A stretch of 64,000 nt of DNA. Source: Pedobacter yulinensis (GTDB taxonomy: Bacteria > Bacteroidota > Bacteroidia > Sphingobacteriales > Sphingobacteriaceae). Below the pieces are notes generated by a model. It was not told the origin of the DNA, ran no database searches, and was given only the letters and a program-made list of their open reading frames with translations. The stretch is taken from NCBI RefSeq assembly GCF_003029735.1, contig NZ_KZ686269.1, positions 930,001-994,000 on the forward strand, in the 5' to 3' direction. Below, piece by piece: positions 1 through 8,787 of this stretch; positions within the stretch are counted from its first letter, which is position 1; each line of letters opens with the position of its first letter. A program made the translations under genes and the position numbers.

Positions 1-586
1 TGCCCCGAACATAAAATCGCCAGGGAAGCAGCGCATCTTCGCCTGCATAGTCTACTCCTATTCTGGGCCCTGAAACGATTTGGTTTTCGGCATACCGAAT
101 GCCGTGATCCTCTATCCAGATGTGGTCGCCTGTCAGGTCCTGACCGTTTAGCAGGCGGTCAATTCCCAGGGCTTTTGCTGCCGAACCTGGACCCGCTGTC
201 AGGTTCGGCTTGTGCACCAGTGCTTTTCGCCTGCCCATCATCAGCTCCAGCCCTTCAAGCGGCTCAATGCCGCGCACAAGCACCGCATGAGGTTCGCCCG
301 GCCCCGAGGTGACCACATTGAACAAACAGTGCATGCCGTAACAAAGATAGACGTATGAAACGCCGCCTGCCCCGTACATGATTTCTGTACGGTTTGTGCG
401 TCGGCCGCCATAGGCATGCGATGCTTTGTCTGTAACACCGTTATAAGCCTCTGTCTCTACGATGATCCCGGCGGTTATCTGTTCATTAATTTTTGTATAA
501 AGCACTTTTCCCAAAAGACTTACAGCCAATTTGATGACGTTATTATTCAGATAAAAATCGGCGGGGAGCTTCCGGTTATCCGGCAT
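1..586 (-). CDS. mpg: DNA-3-methyladenine glycosylase (AAG/MPG family), C-terminus cut by window edge
   Basis: Base-excision repair glycosylase that removes alkylated purines such as 3-methyladenine. I read 195 uninterrupted codons on the minus strand from ATG at 586 to the window edge; the family is about 200 residues, so only the last few are missing. Diagnostic motifs are IIVETEAY (residues 41-48, with the catalytic Glu45), YVYLCYGMH (78-86), the FNVVT stretch following it, and a PHAVLVRGIEPL segment (99-110). The ATG overlaps the last 11 bases of the upstream methionine sulfoxide reductase gene in another frame, which suggests translational coupling. Family assignment is firm; the stop codon is not visible. 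Confidence 0.93.
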   Translation of the reverse strand, partial: MPDNRKLPADFYLNNNVIKLAVSLLGKVLYTKINEQITAGIIVETEAYNGVTDKASHAYGGRRTNRTEIMYGAGGVSYVYLCYGMHCLFNVVTSGPGEPHAVLVRGIEPLEGLELMMGRRKALVHKPNLTAGPGSAAKALGIDRLLNGQDLTGDHIWIEDHGIRYAENQIVSGPRIGVDYAGEDALLPWRFYVRG

Positions 587-1058
587 AATTCAGCAGGGTT
601 AAAGCTTTGGTAAGGTATTTCTCATCTGTGCTGTCAAAGCTATTCAAATCAACGCTGTCGACATCAAGCACACCAACGACCTGTCCTTCAGACACCAGTG
701 GTAGCACAATTTCTGAGCGTGACAGCGAACTGCAGGCAATATGCCCGGGAAATGCTTCCACGTCGGGAACGATCAGCGTCCGCGCTTCTGCCCAGGCGGT
801 ACCGCAGACACCTTTTCCTTTGCGGATGCGGGTGCAGGCTACGGGTCCCTGGAACGGGCCAAGCACCAGCTCATCGCCTTTTACCAGGTAAAACCCAACC
901 CAAAGCCAGCCAAATTGCTCTTTCAGCGCAGCACACAAGTTGCCCATGTTTGCGACCGGGTCGGTCTCGCCCGGAAGTAAAGCCTGCAGCTGCGGAAGCA
1001 GCGACTCATATTGCCCGGCTTTGCCGGCATTGCGTTCTATAATCAGGTCTTCAGCCAT
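576..1058 (-). CDS. msrC: Free methionine-(R)-sulfoxide reductase (GAF-fold fRMsr)
   Basis: A 160-residue single GAF-domain protein. It carries the three cysteines typical of free-Met-R-sulfoxide reductases: Cys75 in GPVACTRI, Cys85 in GKGVCGTAW and Cys109 in GHIACSSL, followed by SRSEIVLPL and GVLDVDS. In the family these reduce free methionine-R-sulfoxide in the cytoplasm using thioredoxin. The ATG at 1058 gives the usual length, and a Bacteroidota -7 element lies 17 bases upstream. It is the first gene of a two-gene unit, and its stop overlaps the start of the alkylation-repair glycosylase. Both genes repair damage, one oxidative and one alkylative, so shared expression is plausible (inference). 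Confidence 0.93.
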   Translation of the reverse strand: MAEDLIIERNAGKAGQYESLLPQLQALLPGETDPVANMGNLCAALKEQFGWLWVGFYLVKGDELVLGPFQGPVACTRIRKGKGVCGTAWAEARTLIVPDVEAFPGHIACSSLSRSEIVLPLVSEGQVVGVLDVDSVDLNSFDSTDEKYLTKALTLLNYAG

Positions 1059-1074
1059 GTCTGTATTTCATGCA

Positions 1075-1082
1075 CAAAAATA
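1075..1082 (-). promoter_or_regulatory. -7 promoter element for msrC-mpg
   Basis: On the minus strand this reads TATTTTTG, a full match to the Bacteroidota -7 consensus TAnnTTTG. It sits 17 bases from the ATG. No clean TTTG -33 box is seen; TCTG lies 22 bases further upstream. Confidence 0.5.
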
Positions 1083-1155
1083 AACAATTGTCCCTGTATT
1101 CTGACAGAGGGCCCTGATCCTGACATGCCGAAAACAATGTTTATACTTCTCCACA

Positions 1156-1189
1156 TTGAAGACATCAACATCAAAATTTTATAGATTTG
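1156..1189 (+). promoter_or_regulatory. Promoter of the S46 peptidase gene
   Basis: TAGATTTG at 1182-1189 matches TAnnTTTG, with TTG at 1156-1158 and a 23-base spacer. The expected start of transcription is near 1196, about 20 bases before the ATG at 1217. The in-frame TTG at 1187 lies inside this element, which argues against it as a start codon. Confidence 0.55.
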
Positions 1190-1216
1190 CCTCATTGTAG
1201 CTTAACACACACCGAT

Positions 1217-3382
1217 ATGTACCTTAAAAGCTTACTTGTCACTTCAGCTTTGTGCCTTGGATTTTTTGCGGCAGGGCTGCCGCCCGAAGAAGGCATGTAC
1301 CCGCTTAGCGAACTGAAACGTCTGGACCTTAAGAAAGCCGGCCTGCGCATTTCCCAGGAGGAGATCTATAGCCCGGAGGGCAAAAGCAGCCTTGTTGACG
1401 CACTTGTGAATGTAGGCGGCTGCACCGGCTCTTTTGTTTCTGCCGAAGGACTGATCATTACCAATCACCACTGCGCTTTCGGCGCCGTTCAACAGGCCAG
1501 CACGCCCGAGCACGATTACCTGAATAACGGTTTTGTGGCCAGATCTCATCAGGAAGAAATAGAGGCAAAGGGACTAACTTGCCGGATTACAGAAAGTTAT
1601 GTAGATGTTTCTGACAAAATATTAGGTGCTGCCGCAACAATTGCTGACCCCGCCTCGCGCCTGGCAGTAATCAACAACGCAATGAAAAATGTAGCACGCG
1701 AAGCAGAGCAGGCAGATCCGGGCATTAAGGCTGAAGTCTCAGAAATGTTTATCGGCAAGACCTATGTGCTGTTCCGGTATCGCATGATCCGGGACGTACG
1801 CCTGGTTTATGTACCGAACAGGAAGATCGGCGAGTTTGGCGGAGAAACAGACAATTGGGTGTGGCCGCGCCATACCGGCGACTATTCTTTTATGCGCGCT
1901 TACGTTGGCCGCGACGGCAAACCGGCCGCTTACTCGCGTGATAACGTTCCTTACAAACCAAAAAAATTCCTGAAGGTAAATCCAAAAGGAACCAGCGAAG
2001 AAGACTTTGTCTTTATTCTCGGGTATCCCGGCCGCACATTTCGCCACCGACCCGCAGACTTTATTTCTTACCAGCAGAACTACCTGCTGCCTTACACGTC
2101 TGAACTTTACGATTTCCAGAATAAGGCCATGGAAACAGCGGGTAAAAAAGACGCCGCCACGGCGTTGCGGCTTGCCACGCGCATTAAACGCAATGCGAAC
2201 GTTATGAAAAATTACCGCGGCAAACTGCAGGGCCTGCAGGGCATTGACCTTGTTGCCGAAAAACGCAAAGAAGATGCCGATCTTGCGGCATTTATTGACG
2301 ACAACGCAGCATTAAGATCCCGTTACGGTTCACTGATGAAAGACATCGGGGCCCTGTACAAACTGATTTACAGCGACGCTTACCGCGACATGTGGCTGAG
2401 CCAGATCTACAGTTCAACCAGCCTGCTGAAAGTGGCCGGTACGCTGAACAGTTTCAGAACCGAATTGTCTACACAACCAGCAACAGCAAGACAGGCTCAT
2501 TTCAATGAACGGCTGCCGGCCGTGAAAAAGGAAATCGAGGCAATCTATGATTCGTTCGATGCCGATGCAGACCGCCGCATTCTGGGCCGGATGCTGGCAG
2601 ACGCCGCTGCCCTCCCGCAAAACCAGCGTATCACTGCCGCAGACCGCCTGTCAGGTCGTGGTGCCGGTGCGGCAGCTGCCGAACAGCAGGCAGAGAAACT
2701 GATCGGCAGCACCAGGCTCAGCAGGAAGCAATTTGTTATGGACGAGCTGTTGCGCTCAGCGCAGGCCCTGACGGCCATGAAAGACCCAATGGTGGATTTC
2801 TCAATAGAGATCGATCAGCTCATTACTCAGTTAAAACCTGAGAAAGACCGCCGTGATGGCTTGTTGAACCGTCTCATGGGCGATTATGTCGGGGTAAAAG
2901 AACAATTCCTGAAAAAAGCATTTATACCTGACGCAAACAGCACGCTCCGGCTAACCTACGGGTATGTGCGGGGCTACAGTCCGGCAGATGCCACCTACAT
3001 GAAGCCGTACACATCGGTAGGTGGTATCTTCGAAAAAGGCGCAGGCAATAACCCGGACTTTGCTTACCCAGCCGAACTCAAAAGACGCTGGCAGGCAAAG
3101 GATTTCGGTCCTTATATAAAGAAAGATCTCCACGATGTTCCGGTGTCATTTCTGTATAATATGGACACCACCGGCGGCAATTCGGGATCGCCGATCATGA
3201 ACGCTGATGGCGAGCTGGTGGGCGTGAACTTTGACCGCGCTTACGGCGCGACGATTAATGACTACGCCTGGAATGAAAAATACAGCCGTTCGATCGGCGT
3301 CGACATCCGTTATGTGCTTTGGGTAGCGCAGAAGATCGACAAGGCCGACTTCCTGCTGCGTGAAATGGGTGTCAGGATCTAA
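1217..3382 (+). CDS. S46 family dipeptidyl peptidase, DPP11-like (Asp/Glu-specific)
   Basis: A 721-residue secreted serine exopeptidase that removes dipeptides from the N-terminus of peptides; in this family it works in the periplasm. The N-terminus is a signal peptide (MYLKSLLVTSALCLGFFAAG). The chymotrypsin-like catalytic elements are NHHC (His about residue 85) and TGGNSGSP (Ser about 656). Eighteen residues after the Ser the sequence reads FDR. In characterised S46 enzymes Arg at this S1 position gives DPP11 Asp/Glu specificity, whereas DPP7 has Gly. ATG 1217 was chosen over an upstream TTG because it begins the signal peptide. It is followed after two bases by a CrtA-like gene. Confidence 0.93.
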   Translation: MYLKSLLVTSALCLGFFAAGLPPEEGMYPLSELKRLDLKKAGLRISQEEIYSPEGKSSLVDALVNVGGCTGSFVSAEGLIITNHHCAFGAVQQASTPEHDYLNNGFVARSHQEEIEAKGLTCRITESYVDVSDKILGAAATIADPASRLAVINNAMKNVAREAEQADPGIKAEVSEMFIGKTYVLFRYRMIRDVRLVYVPNRKIGEFGGETDNWVWPRHTGDYSFMRAYVGRDGKPAAYSRDNVPYKPKKFLKVNPKGTSEEDFVFILGYPGRTFRHRPADFISYQQNYLLPYTSELYDFQNKAMETAGKKDAATALRLATRIKRNANVMKNYRGKLQGLQGIDLVAEKRKEDADLAAFIDDNAALRSRYGSLMKDIGALYKLIYSDAYRDMWLSQIYSSTSLLKVAGTLNSFRTELSTQPATARQAHFNERLPAVKKEIEAIYDSFDADADRRILGRMLADAAALPQNQRITAADRLSGRGAGAAAAEQQAEKLIGSTRLSRKQFVMDELLRSAQALTAMKDPMVDFSIEIDQLITQLKPEKDRRDGLLNRLMGDYVGVKEQFLKKAFIPDANSTLRLTYGYVRGYSPADATYMKPYTSVGGIFEKGAGNNPDFAYPAELKRRWQAKDFGPYIKKDLHDVPVSFLYNMDTTGGNSGSPIMNADGELVGVNFDRAYGATINDYAWNEKYSRSIGVDIRYVLWVAQKIDKADFLLREMGVRI

Positions 3383-3384
3383 GC

Positions 3385-4074
3385 ATGCAGGTACTTTTAA
3401 CGGTAACGCGGTTCAAGACCATTTTTATACCCTTTGCGTTTATGGGGATGGCGCTGCTTCACTTGCCGCTCTGGCTGAACAGGCAAATTACCTTTTACAA
3501 ACTGCTCGGAGCAGGCGGCGATGCACAGCCTGATCTGCCCGCAGATTACCGGCACTGGGGGCTCCTGACCTGCTGGGCAAATGAAAAAGCCATGCAGCGG
3601 TTCCAGGTCAGCTCATTCGTAGCTTTCTGGTTCAGGCTTTTTGCTGCAGAACAGTTTTCTGTCGTGCTGCAGCCTGTCGCCTCGCACGGGTTATGGGATG
3701 GAAAACAGCCTTTTGTTAGCGCCCCGCTCCCCGCATCAGGTGATGCACGCGTGGCCGTACTGACCCGGGCTACCATACGGCCGGGCAAGATGAAGGCCTT
3801 TCGCTCTGATATCAGAAAAGCTTCGGCAGCCATGCGTACAGCACCCGGCTTTATCCTGGCTGCCGGACTGGGCGAAAACCCATTCTTCAGACAGGCTACC
3901 TTTTCCATCTGGGAAAATACCGAACTCATGAAAAATTACGCCTACAAGCACCATGACCATGCCGCCGTGATCAAGCGCACACGCGCCGAACAGTGGTACA
4001 GCGAGGAACTTTTCGCCAGGTTCAGGGTTGTAGCAGTCAAAGGCACATTAAACGGCAGGAACTATTCCATTTAA
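3385..4074 (+). CDS. CrtA-like (spheroidene monooxygenase family) protein
   Basis: A 229-residue protein whose C-terminal half resembles the spheroidene monooxygenase (CrtA) family: AVLTRATIRPGKMKAF, then an APGF/GLGENP segment, FSIWEN, and IKRTRAEQWYSEELFARF near residues 190-210. The ferredoxin-like (ABM-type) fold is inferred from family knowledge. Bacteroidota members often occur without carotenoid genes, and none are present here, so an actual role in carotenoid oxidation is unproven. It starts two bases after the S46 peptidase stop and is probably co-transcribed with it. The N-terminal 25 residues are hydrophobic but do not look like a classical signal peptide. Confidence 0.75.
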   Translation: MQVLLTVTRFKTIFIPFAFMGMALLHLPLWLNRQITFYKLLGAGGDAQPDLPADYRHWGLLTCWANEKAMQRFQVSSFVAFWFRLFAAEQFSVVLQPVASHGLWDGKQPFVSAPLPASGDARVAVLTRATIRPGKMKAFRSDIRKASAAMRTAPGFILAAGLGENPFFRQATFSIWENTELMKNYAYKHHDHAAVIKRTRAEQWYSEELFARFRVVAVKGTLNGRNYSI

Positions 4075-4084
4075 ACATATTACC

Positions 4085-4336
4085 ATGCGTGTTATAGCAG
4101 AACTTCCGCACCCAGAATGCAAAATTTCCATTTTTTTTATGAACCAGAAGTACATTGTCAAATTTGAGCAGGGTACACTGGAACAAAGTTATAAACTTGC
4201 CGAGCTGGACCTTTCCGGCGGCGGTGTGAACGAGATTTTCCAGATCATTGATGAAGCATTTATCCAGACGGTCATCAGCCGGTTTAAAGACATGAGAAAG
4301 GATTTTCGGGAGGCTTATCAGCGACAGCAGTATTAG
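4085..4336 (+). CDS. Small hypothetical protein
   Basis: An 83-residue ORF ten bases after the CrtA-like gene; not recognised. An alternative start at 4139 gives a 65-residue protein beginning MNQKYIVKFEQGTLEQ, which reads more like a natural N-terminus because the first 18 residues are unremarkable. The C-terminal half is predicted helical and charged (DMRKDFREAYQRQQ). It is acidic/basic mixed, with no signal peptide or membrane segment. Its position suggests it is the last gene of the S46 peptidase unit. Function unknown. Confidence 0.55.
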   Translation: MRVIAELPHPECKISIFFMNQKYIVKFEQGTLEQSYKLAELDLSGGGVNEIFQIIDEAFIQTVISRFKDMRKDFREAYQRQQY

Positions 4337-4623
4337 TTGATGTACAGGAATTTAAATATCTGATATACAGAATTTTAATAATTAATTCAAAATATTATTT
4401 GGCGCTCTGACTGCCATATTGCTGACGAGGCTTGATATGTGTAAATATGATGTTTAACACAAATACTGTAAGCACATGATTATTAATACATTAATAGTTC
4501 ATTCAGAATTAAATTTGGAAGTTTGAATGAGTAAAATCTGAGCGAAATCCTGCAGTTTTTATTTTCAACGGGTGTAGGCTTTCCGGGAATGAGCATGTAT
4601 CTTTAGCAGCCTACTTCCGAGCC
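4337..4623 (+). other. AT-rich intergenic region upstream of the MFS gene
   Basis: Strongly AT-rich, with no credible ORF. TATCTTTA at 4598-4605 is a one-mismatch -7 element (TAnnTTTG) 18 bases before the ATG at 4624, and is the best promoter candidate. No clear terminator for the preceding unit is visible. Confidence 0.45.
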
Positions 4624-5874
4624 ATGAAACCCAGACCAAACGCTGCCATTACCTTTATCTTCATTACCATGCTGATCGACTTTACAGGCGTTGGCATCAT
4701 CATTCCAGTGGTTCCTACGCTCATTGAGCGCCTGACCGGCGGAGGCCTGGCCGAAGCGGCGGATTATGGGGGCTGGCTTACGATTGCCTATTCAGCAATG
4801 CTCTTTATCAGTGCCCCGGTTCTTGGCGGGTTGAGCGACCGTTACGGCCGCCGCCCCGTGTTGCTCGCCTCGCTGTTCGGCCTTGGCCTGGATTACCTCT
4901 TTCTCGCCTTTTCGCCGAGCGTTTTCTGGCTGTTCGCTGGCCGAATCATTGCCGGTATAACCGGCGCCAGTTTCAGTACGGCTCAAGCCTATATTGCCGA
5001 CGTTAGCACACCTGAAACAAAAGCACAAAACTTTGGCTTGGTGGGCGCTGCTTTCGGGCTGGGTTTCATCATCGGCCCCGTTATTGGCGGCTTACTCAGC
5101 AAGTTCGGCGTACAGGCACCCTTTTTATTTGCGGCTGGACTGTCTTTGTTGAATTGCCTGTATGGTTTTTTCATCCTGCCCGAATCGTTACCTGCGGCAA
5201 AACGCCGAAAGTTCGAATGGCGCCGCGCCAACCCGGTCGGGTCGTTGCGGCACATTGGCCGGTATCCCTCCATTGCCGGTTTGCTTGGTGCCATGGTGCT
5301 GCTGTACATCTCAGGGCATTCCGTACAATCGGTCTGGACATATTACACCATGCACCGTTTCCAATGGTCGGAAACCATGGTTGGTTACTCGCTCGGTTTT
5401 GTGGGTGTCACCGTCGCCCTGATACAGGGCTGGCTGATCCGCATCATCATTCCAAAGCTCGGGGCACGCCGCGCCGTGTTCATTGGTCTTTTCCTCTACG
5501 CCATTGGGTTTGTCGCCTTTGGCCTGGCTACAGCCGGCTGGATGATGTTTGCTTTTCTGGTGCCCTATGCGCTGGCTGGCATCTCAGGCCCCGCCATGCA
5601 GGGAATTATCTCGAACGTGATACCCGACAATGCCCAGGGAGAATTGCAAGGCATCATGTCGGGCTTAATGAGCTTAACGGCAATGATCGGCCCCCTCATC
5701 ATGACCCAGTTGTTCTCTTACTTTATCGATAAAAATGCCCCGGTGTATCTGCCCGGAGCGCCCTTTTTTCTGAGCGCTGCGCTTACGCTGGCCGGCCTGC
5801 TGATCTGTATGCGCTCGCTGCGCAAGTACCATGGTGACAAACCCGTTTCTGCTGCCGCCCCGTCGCCACACTAG
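4624..5874 (+). CDS. MFS transporter, TetA/TCR-type multidrug exporter
   Basis: A 416-residue, twelve-helix major facilitator protein of the inner membrane. Motif A is [13 protein letters not shown] (residues 68-80) in the loop after helix 2. The conserved Asp of helix 1 is in [13 protein letters not shown], and motif C is [12 protein letters not shown] in helix 5. This pattern fits the proton-driven TetA(class A/B)-like exporters (DHA1). Whether the substrate is tetracycline or something else cannot be read from sequence. It is a single-gene unit with its own upstream AT-rich region. Its stop lies two bases from the stop of the convergent DUF2784 gene, with no terminator between. Confidence 0.88.
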   Translation: MKPRPNAAITFIFITMLIDFTGVGIIIPVVPTLIERLTGGGLAEAADYGGWLTIAYSAMLFISAPVLGGLSDRYGRRPVLLASLFGLGLDYLFLAFSPSVFWLFAGRIIAGITGASFSTAQAYIADVSTPETKAQNFGLVGAAFGLGFIIGPVIGGLLSKFGVQAPFLFAAGLSLLNCLYGFFILPESLPAAKRRKFEWRRANPVGSLRHIGRYPSIAGLLGAMVLLYISGHSVQSVWTYYTMHRFQWSETMVGYSLGFVGVTVALIQGWLIRIIIPKLGARRAVFIGLFLYAIGFVAFGLATAGWMMFAFLVPYALAGISGPAMQGIISNVIPDNAQGELQGIMSGLMSLTAMIGPLIMTQLFSYFIDKNAPVYLPGAPFFLSAALTLAGLLICMRSLRKYHGDKPVSAAAPSPH

Positions 5875-5876
5875 TG

Positions 5877-6242
5877 TCAAGTCTTACGCCCGGAAAAATA
5901 GAGATACAGCGAACTGGCCAGGGCCAGGAAAAAGCCAATTGCCGTGCCGGCATCGATGAGTGACTCTGGCAGGTTCAGTCTCCAAACTGTATTGAGCCAG
6001 TAGGTGATGAAAGAAGCCGGCAGGTTCTGCTCGCCGAGGTGTCCCTTGACCTGCCACTGCCAATCGGTAATCGGGCAATAGCCCAGACCATACCAGATCC
6101 CGAGCACCAGCCAGGAAGCGGCCGTAAGGCCTGAAACCAGGAGGTGCAGGCGGCGGCTGCGTGACCAGACCCATCCGAAAAGATTAAAACAAATAACCAG
6201 CAGGTGGACAACGGTCAGCGTAAAATCGAGGAAAGCATACAT
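5877..6242 (-). CDS. DUF2784 family membrane protein
   Basis: A 121-residue integral membrane protein with about four hydrophobic helices, beginning MYAFLDFTLTVVHLLVI. The segment WYGLGYCPITDWQW matches the conserved Cys-Pro-(L/I)-Thr region of DUF2784 proteins, whose function is unknown. Start 6242 was chosen because the upstream in-frame extension overlaps the DUF4268 gene and lacks hydrophobic character. It is the third gene of the phoH-DUF4268-DUF2784 unit, four bases after the preceding stop. Confidence 0.8.
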   Translation of the reverse strand: MYAFLDFTLTVVHLLVICFNLFGWVWSRSRRLHLLVSGLTAASWLVLGIWYGLGYCPITDWQWQVKGHLGEQNLPASFITYWLNTVWRLNLPESLIDAGTAIGFFLALASSLYLYFSGRKT

Positions 6243-6246
6243 CTGG

Positions 6247-6708
6247 TTACCTGAACAATTCAAAACTGTATTGCGCGTCTGTCCAGAATGCATCAAGAAC
6301 CAGCATGCGTGGTTTGAAAAAGGAAATCAGAGCAGGCCAGTCGCTCCGGTTAAAAACGCTGACGCCGCCGAGTTCGGTACCGATCCGGGCGGAGGTCTTG
6401 CCAAAAGCATCCTGGTGTTCACTGCTCCAGTCCCACTCCTCGCCGAGCATGCCATGCAGCAAGGTGCGGAAGGGCAGGAACTGTTCGTACATCAATGCAC
6501 GGATCCCTGCGTCAGGGTGCGCCATCTCGATGGCTATACTGGCATGATGGCTGCCGGCGTCCATCTTAAAGTAAAGGTGTTTGATACCGGTCTTGTAATT
6601 GATCCAGCCAACCTTTTCTCCTTCTGCCGAAGGGTGCAGCGCCATATATTGCCCGAATGCCGTCCAAAAGGCCTGCCTGATCTGCCTGGTTTCGTCTCTC
6701 GTGTACAT
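6247..6708 (-). CDS. DUF4268 domain protein
   Basis: A 153-residue cytoplasmic protein resembling the DUF4268 family: RQAFWTAFGQYM near the N-terminus, then EKVGWINYKTGIKHLYFKMD (residues 31-50). The family is of unknown function and related to small stand-alone domains also seen fused in restriction-like contexts. There is no signal peptide or membrane segment. It starts 13 bases after the phoH stop and ends four bases before DUF2784, so it is in the same operon. Nothing in its neighbours suggests a restriction system here. Confidence 0.8.
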   Translation of the reverse strand: MYTRDETRQIRQAFWTAFGQYMALHPSAEGEKVGWINYKTGIKHLYFKMDAGSHHASIAIEMAHPDAGIRALMYEQFLPFRTLLHGMLGEEWDWSSEHQDAFGKTSARIGTELGGVSVFNRSDWPALISFFKPRMLVLDAFWTDAQYSFELFR

Positions 6709-6721
6709 ATGCCGGTTAAAA

Positions 6722-8080
6722 TTAGAGCAGTTCTGTAGCTACGTTGGCGAGTTCGCTGCGTTCACCTTTTTGCAGCGTAATGTGCGCATACAGCGGATGG
6801 TGTTTTGCGTTCTCAATGAGATAACTGAGTCCGTTGCTGGCCGTATCCAGGTAGGGCGTATCAATCTGGTAGATATCGCCGGTGAACACGATTTTCGTCC
6901 CCTCGCCGGCCCGCGAAATGATCGTCTTGACCTCGTGCGGGGTTAGGTTCTGCGCCTCGTCTACAATAAAAAAGATCTTGGTCAGCGTGCGGCCGCGTAT
7001 AAAGGCAAGCGGAGCGATCGTGATCTTGTCAGTACTGACCAGTTCATCAATCTTGTACACCATCTTGTCTTCTGCTGCAAATTGTTCCTTGATAAAGCGA
7101 AGGTTGTCCCAGATGGGCGCCATATATGGGTCGACCTTTGACTTGATATCGCCTGGCAGGTACCCAATATCTTTATTGCTGAGCGGAACAATGGGTCGCG
7201 TAACATAGATCTGTCTGAAGTCCTTGCGTTGTTCGAGTGCGCAGGCAAGGGCCAGCAACGTCTTGCCTGTGCCGGCATTGCCCTGTATGGTGACCAGTTT
7301 CAGTGCCGGGTCGAGCAGGGCGTGCATGGCGAAGGCCTGCTCAGGATTTTTTGGCGAGATCTTGAAGGCCTGCCGGTTTTGCACCGGCAAAAGCATGCCA
7401 TCGCTGACGCTGAAAAAGGCGTTCAGGCCTTTCCTGCCTGACTTCAGGATATAAAAATGGTTCGCATTGGTAGCAGGCAGGTTTTGTAGCAGCTCTTGCG
7501 ATGCAGCCGCTCCCGCGCGGACCTGCTCCAGCAAAGGCGCCGGGAAATTGCGGCAAAGCGTGCGGCCGGTATATAGCTCATCGACGTTTTTTACCTTGCC
7601 GGTCTCGTAATCTTCTGCCTGCAGATCGAGCGATTTGGCTTTCAGCCTGAGGCCAATGTCTTTCGACACCAGCACAACCCGCTGCTCGGGATGCTGTTCC
7701 TTCAGTACCAGGGCCGAGTTCAGGATGCGGTGGTCAAATTTGGCGCTGCCGAATATCTTCTCTGCATTCAGTCCTGCAGGAAGTTCGTCGAGCGCAATTT
7801 TAAACTTGCCGCTGCCCGCACCGTTCAGTGGGATCCATTCGCTGATGAGCAGTTGTCCGGATAGGCGGTCGATCATCCTGAAAAAACTCCTGGCTTCAAA
7901 GTTCCGCGTTTCATTCCCATTCTTGAAATTGTCGAGTTCTTCCAGTACCTGGATCGGTACGGCCACATCGTGCTCCTTAAAGCTGTTGACCGCACTGTGG
8001 TCATAAAGGATCACGGAAGTGTCCAGCACAAAGATCTTACGCTGGTTGTCTGGCCGTTTGACCGCTTTTTTATCCGCCAT
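6722..8080 (-). CDS. PIN-PhoH fusion protein (PhoH2/YlaK-like ATPase-ribonuclease)
   Basis: A 452-residue protein with an N-terminal PIN nuclease domain (FVLDTSVILYD, residues 17-27, with Asp20; further acidic positions near Asp141 in SKDIGLRL) and a C-terminal PhoH P-loop ATPase. The Walker A is GNAGTGKT at 267-274 and the Walker B is FFIVDEAQN, followed by the FTGDIYQID sensor region. Mycobacterial PhoH2 proteins of this architecture unwind and cleave RNA, so a role in RNA turnover is likely here. It is the first gene of a three-gene unit. Length and domains are complete. Confidence 0.92.
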   Translation of the reverse strand: MADKKAVKRPDNQRKIFVLDTSVILYDHSAVNSFKEHDVAVPIQVLEELDNFKNGNETRNFEARSFFRMIDRLSGQLLISEWIPLNGAGSGKFKIALDELPAGLNAEKIFGSAKFDHRILNSALVLKEQHPEQRVVLVSKDIGLRLKAKSLDLQAEDYETGKVKNVDELYTGRTLCRNFPAPLLEQVRAGAAASQELLQNLPATNANHFYILKSGRKGLNAFFSVSDGMLLPVQNRQAFKISPKNPEQAFAMHALLDPALKLVTIQGNAGTGKTLLALACALEQRKDFRQIYVTRPIVPLSNKDIGYLPGDIKSKVDPYMAPIWDNLRFIKEQFAAEDKMVYKIDELVSTDKITIAPLAFIRGRTLTKIFFIVDEAQNLTPHEVKTIISRAGEGTKIVFTGDIYQIDTPYLDTASNGLSYLIENAKHHPLYAHITLQKGERSELANVATELL

Positions 8081-8577
8081 GCACTAAAATTAGCATTTCA
8101 GGTCTGTTATAAAAAGCTGCAGCCATATATTTTGCCGCGAAATCTGTAAAAAGCAAAACGGAGAATGTCCTCTTGCGATTCTTTTCTCCGTTTTAACCCT
8201 GCTCTCTTCCGTAAAATCAAGCAAGGCATCGAACCGGTCTTTACTTTGTTTCACCCTGGCTCCTCTGTCGAGTGCCTGCGGGATCTTCCTCCCATCCTGA
8301 TCTTGCGTTCCGTAGAACATGTATCATTCTGTGAGCTCGTCTGTCGAACAGTCAGCCTCTCGGCGACTTTTAGATTTACCCGGAAACTTTCGTTTTCCGG
8401 CCATCTAATCGGTTTTTGAAATTCCGACAACCTGTCTTTCAACCTGGTCATCTTTTGGTTTTCAGTCAGACAATCAAAGTACTCCGTGTTTGATAAGATC
8501 TAATTTCAGCATTATCACGGATATATACAAGCTTCTTAACTCATTTTTTATGAACAAGTTATAAACCAAACAATGCC
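8081..8577. other. Intergenic region between divergent phoH and FUSC genes
   Basis: About 500 bp between divergently transcribed genes. ORFs on either strand have unnatural composition and no recognisable product. A short inverted repeat, CCGGAAA...TTTCCGG, lies around 8381-8401. I see no convincing RNA gene. Confidence 0.4.
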
Positions 8578-8787
8578 ATGTTATTAACATTTATCTTAAA
8601 CAAAAAACAGCTAATTCAGATCATTAACAAACGTTTATCGCTAAAGTGGCAGCGGTTTTGCACACGCGCAGACCTTTGCATTTCCACACGGTGGTGGCGA
8701 ACGCTTCTGGCCGGAAAGTTGTTTGAAGGCGCAATGGCAGTTCATGCTGAAAAGCCTATATTTATGCCGCAACACGAAAACAGATAC

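Noticed and set aside
8090..8451. Minus-strand ORFs upstream of phoH
   Set aside because: No recognisable domain, overlapping frames of similar length, and no ribosome-binding site; considered chance.
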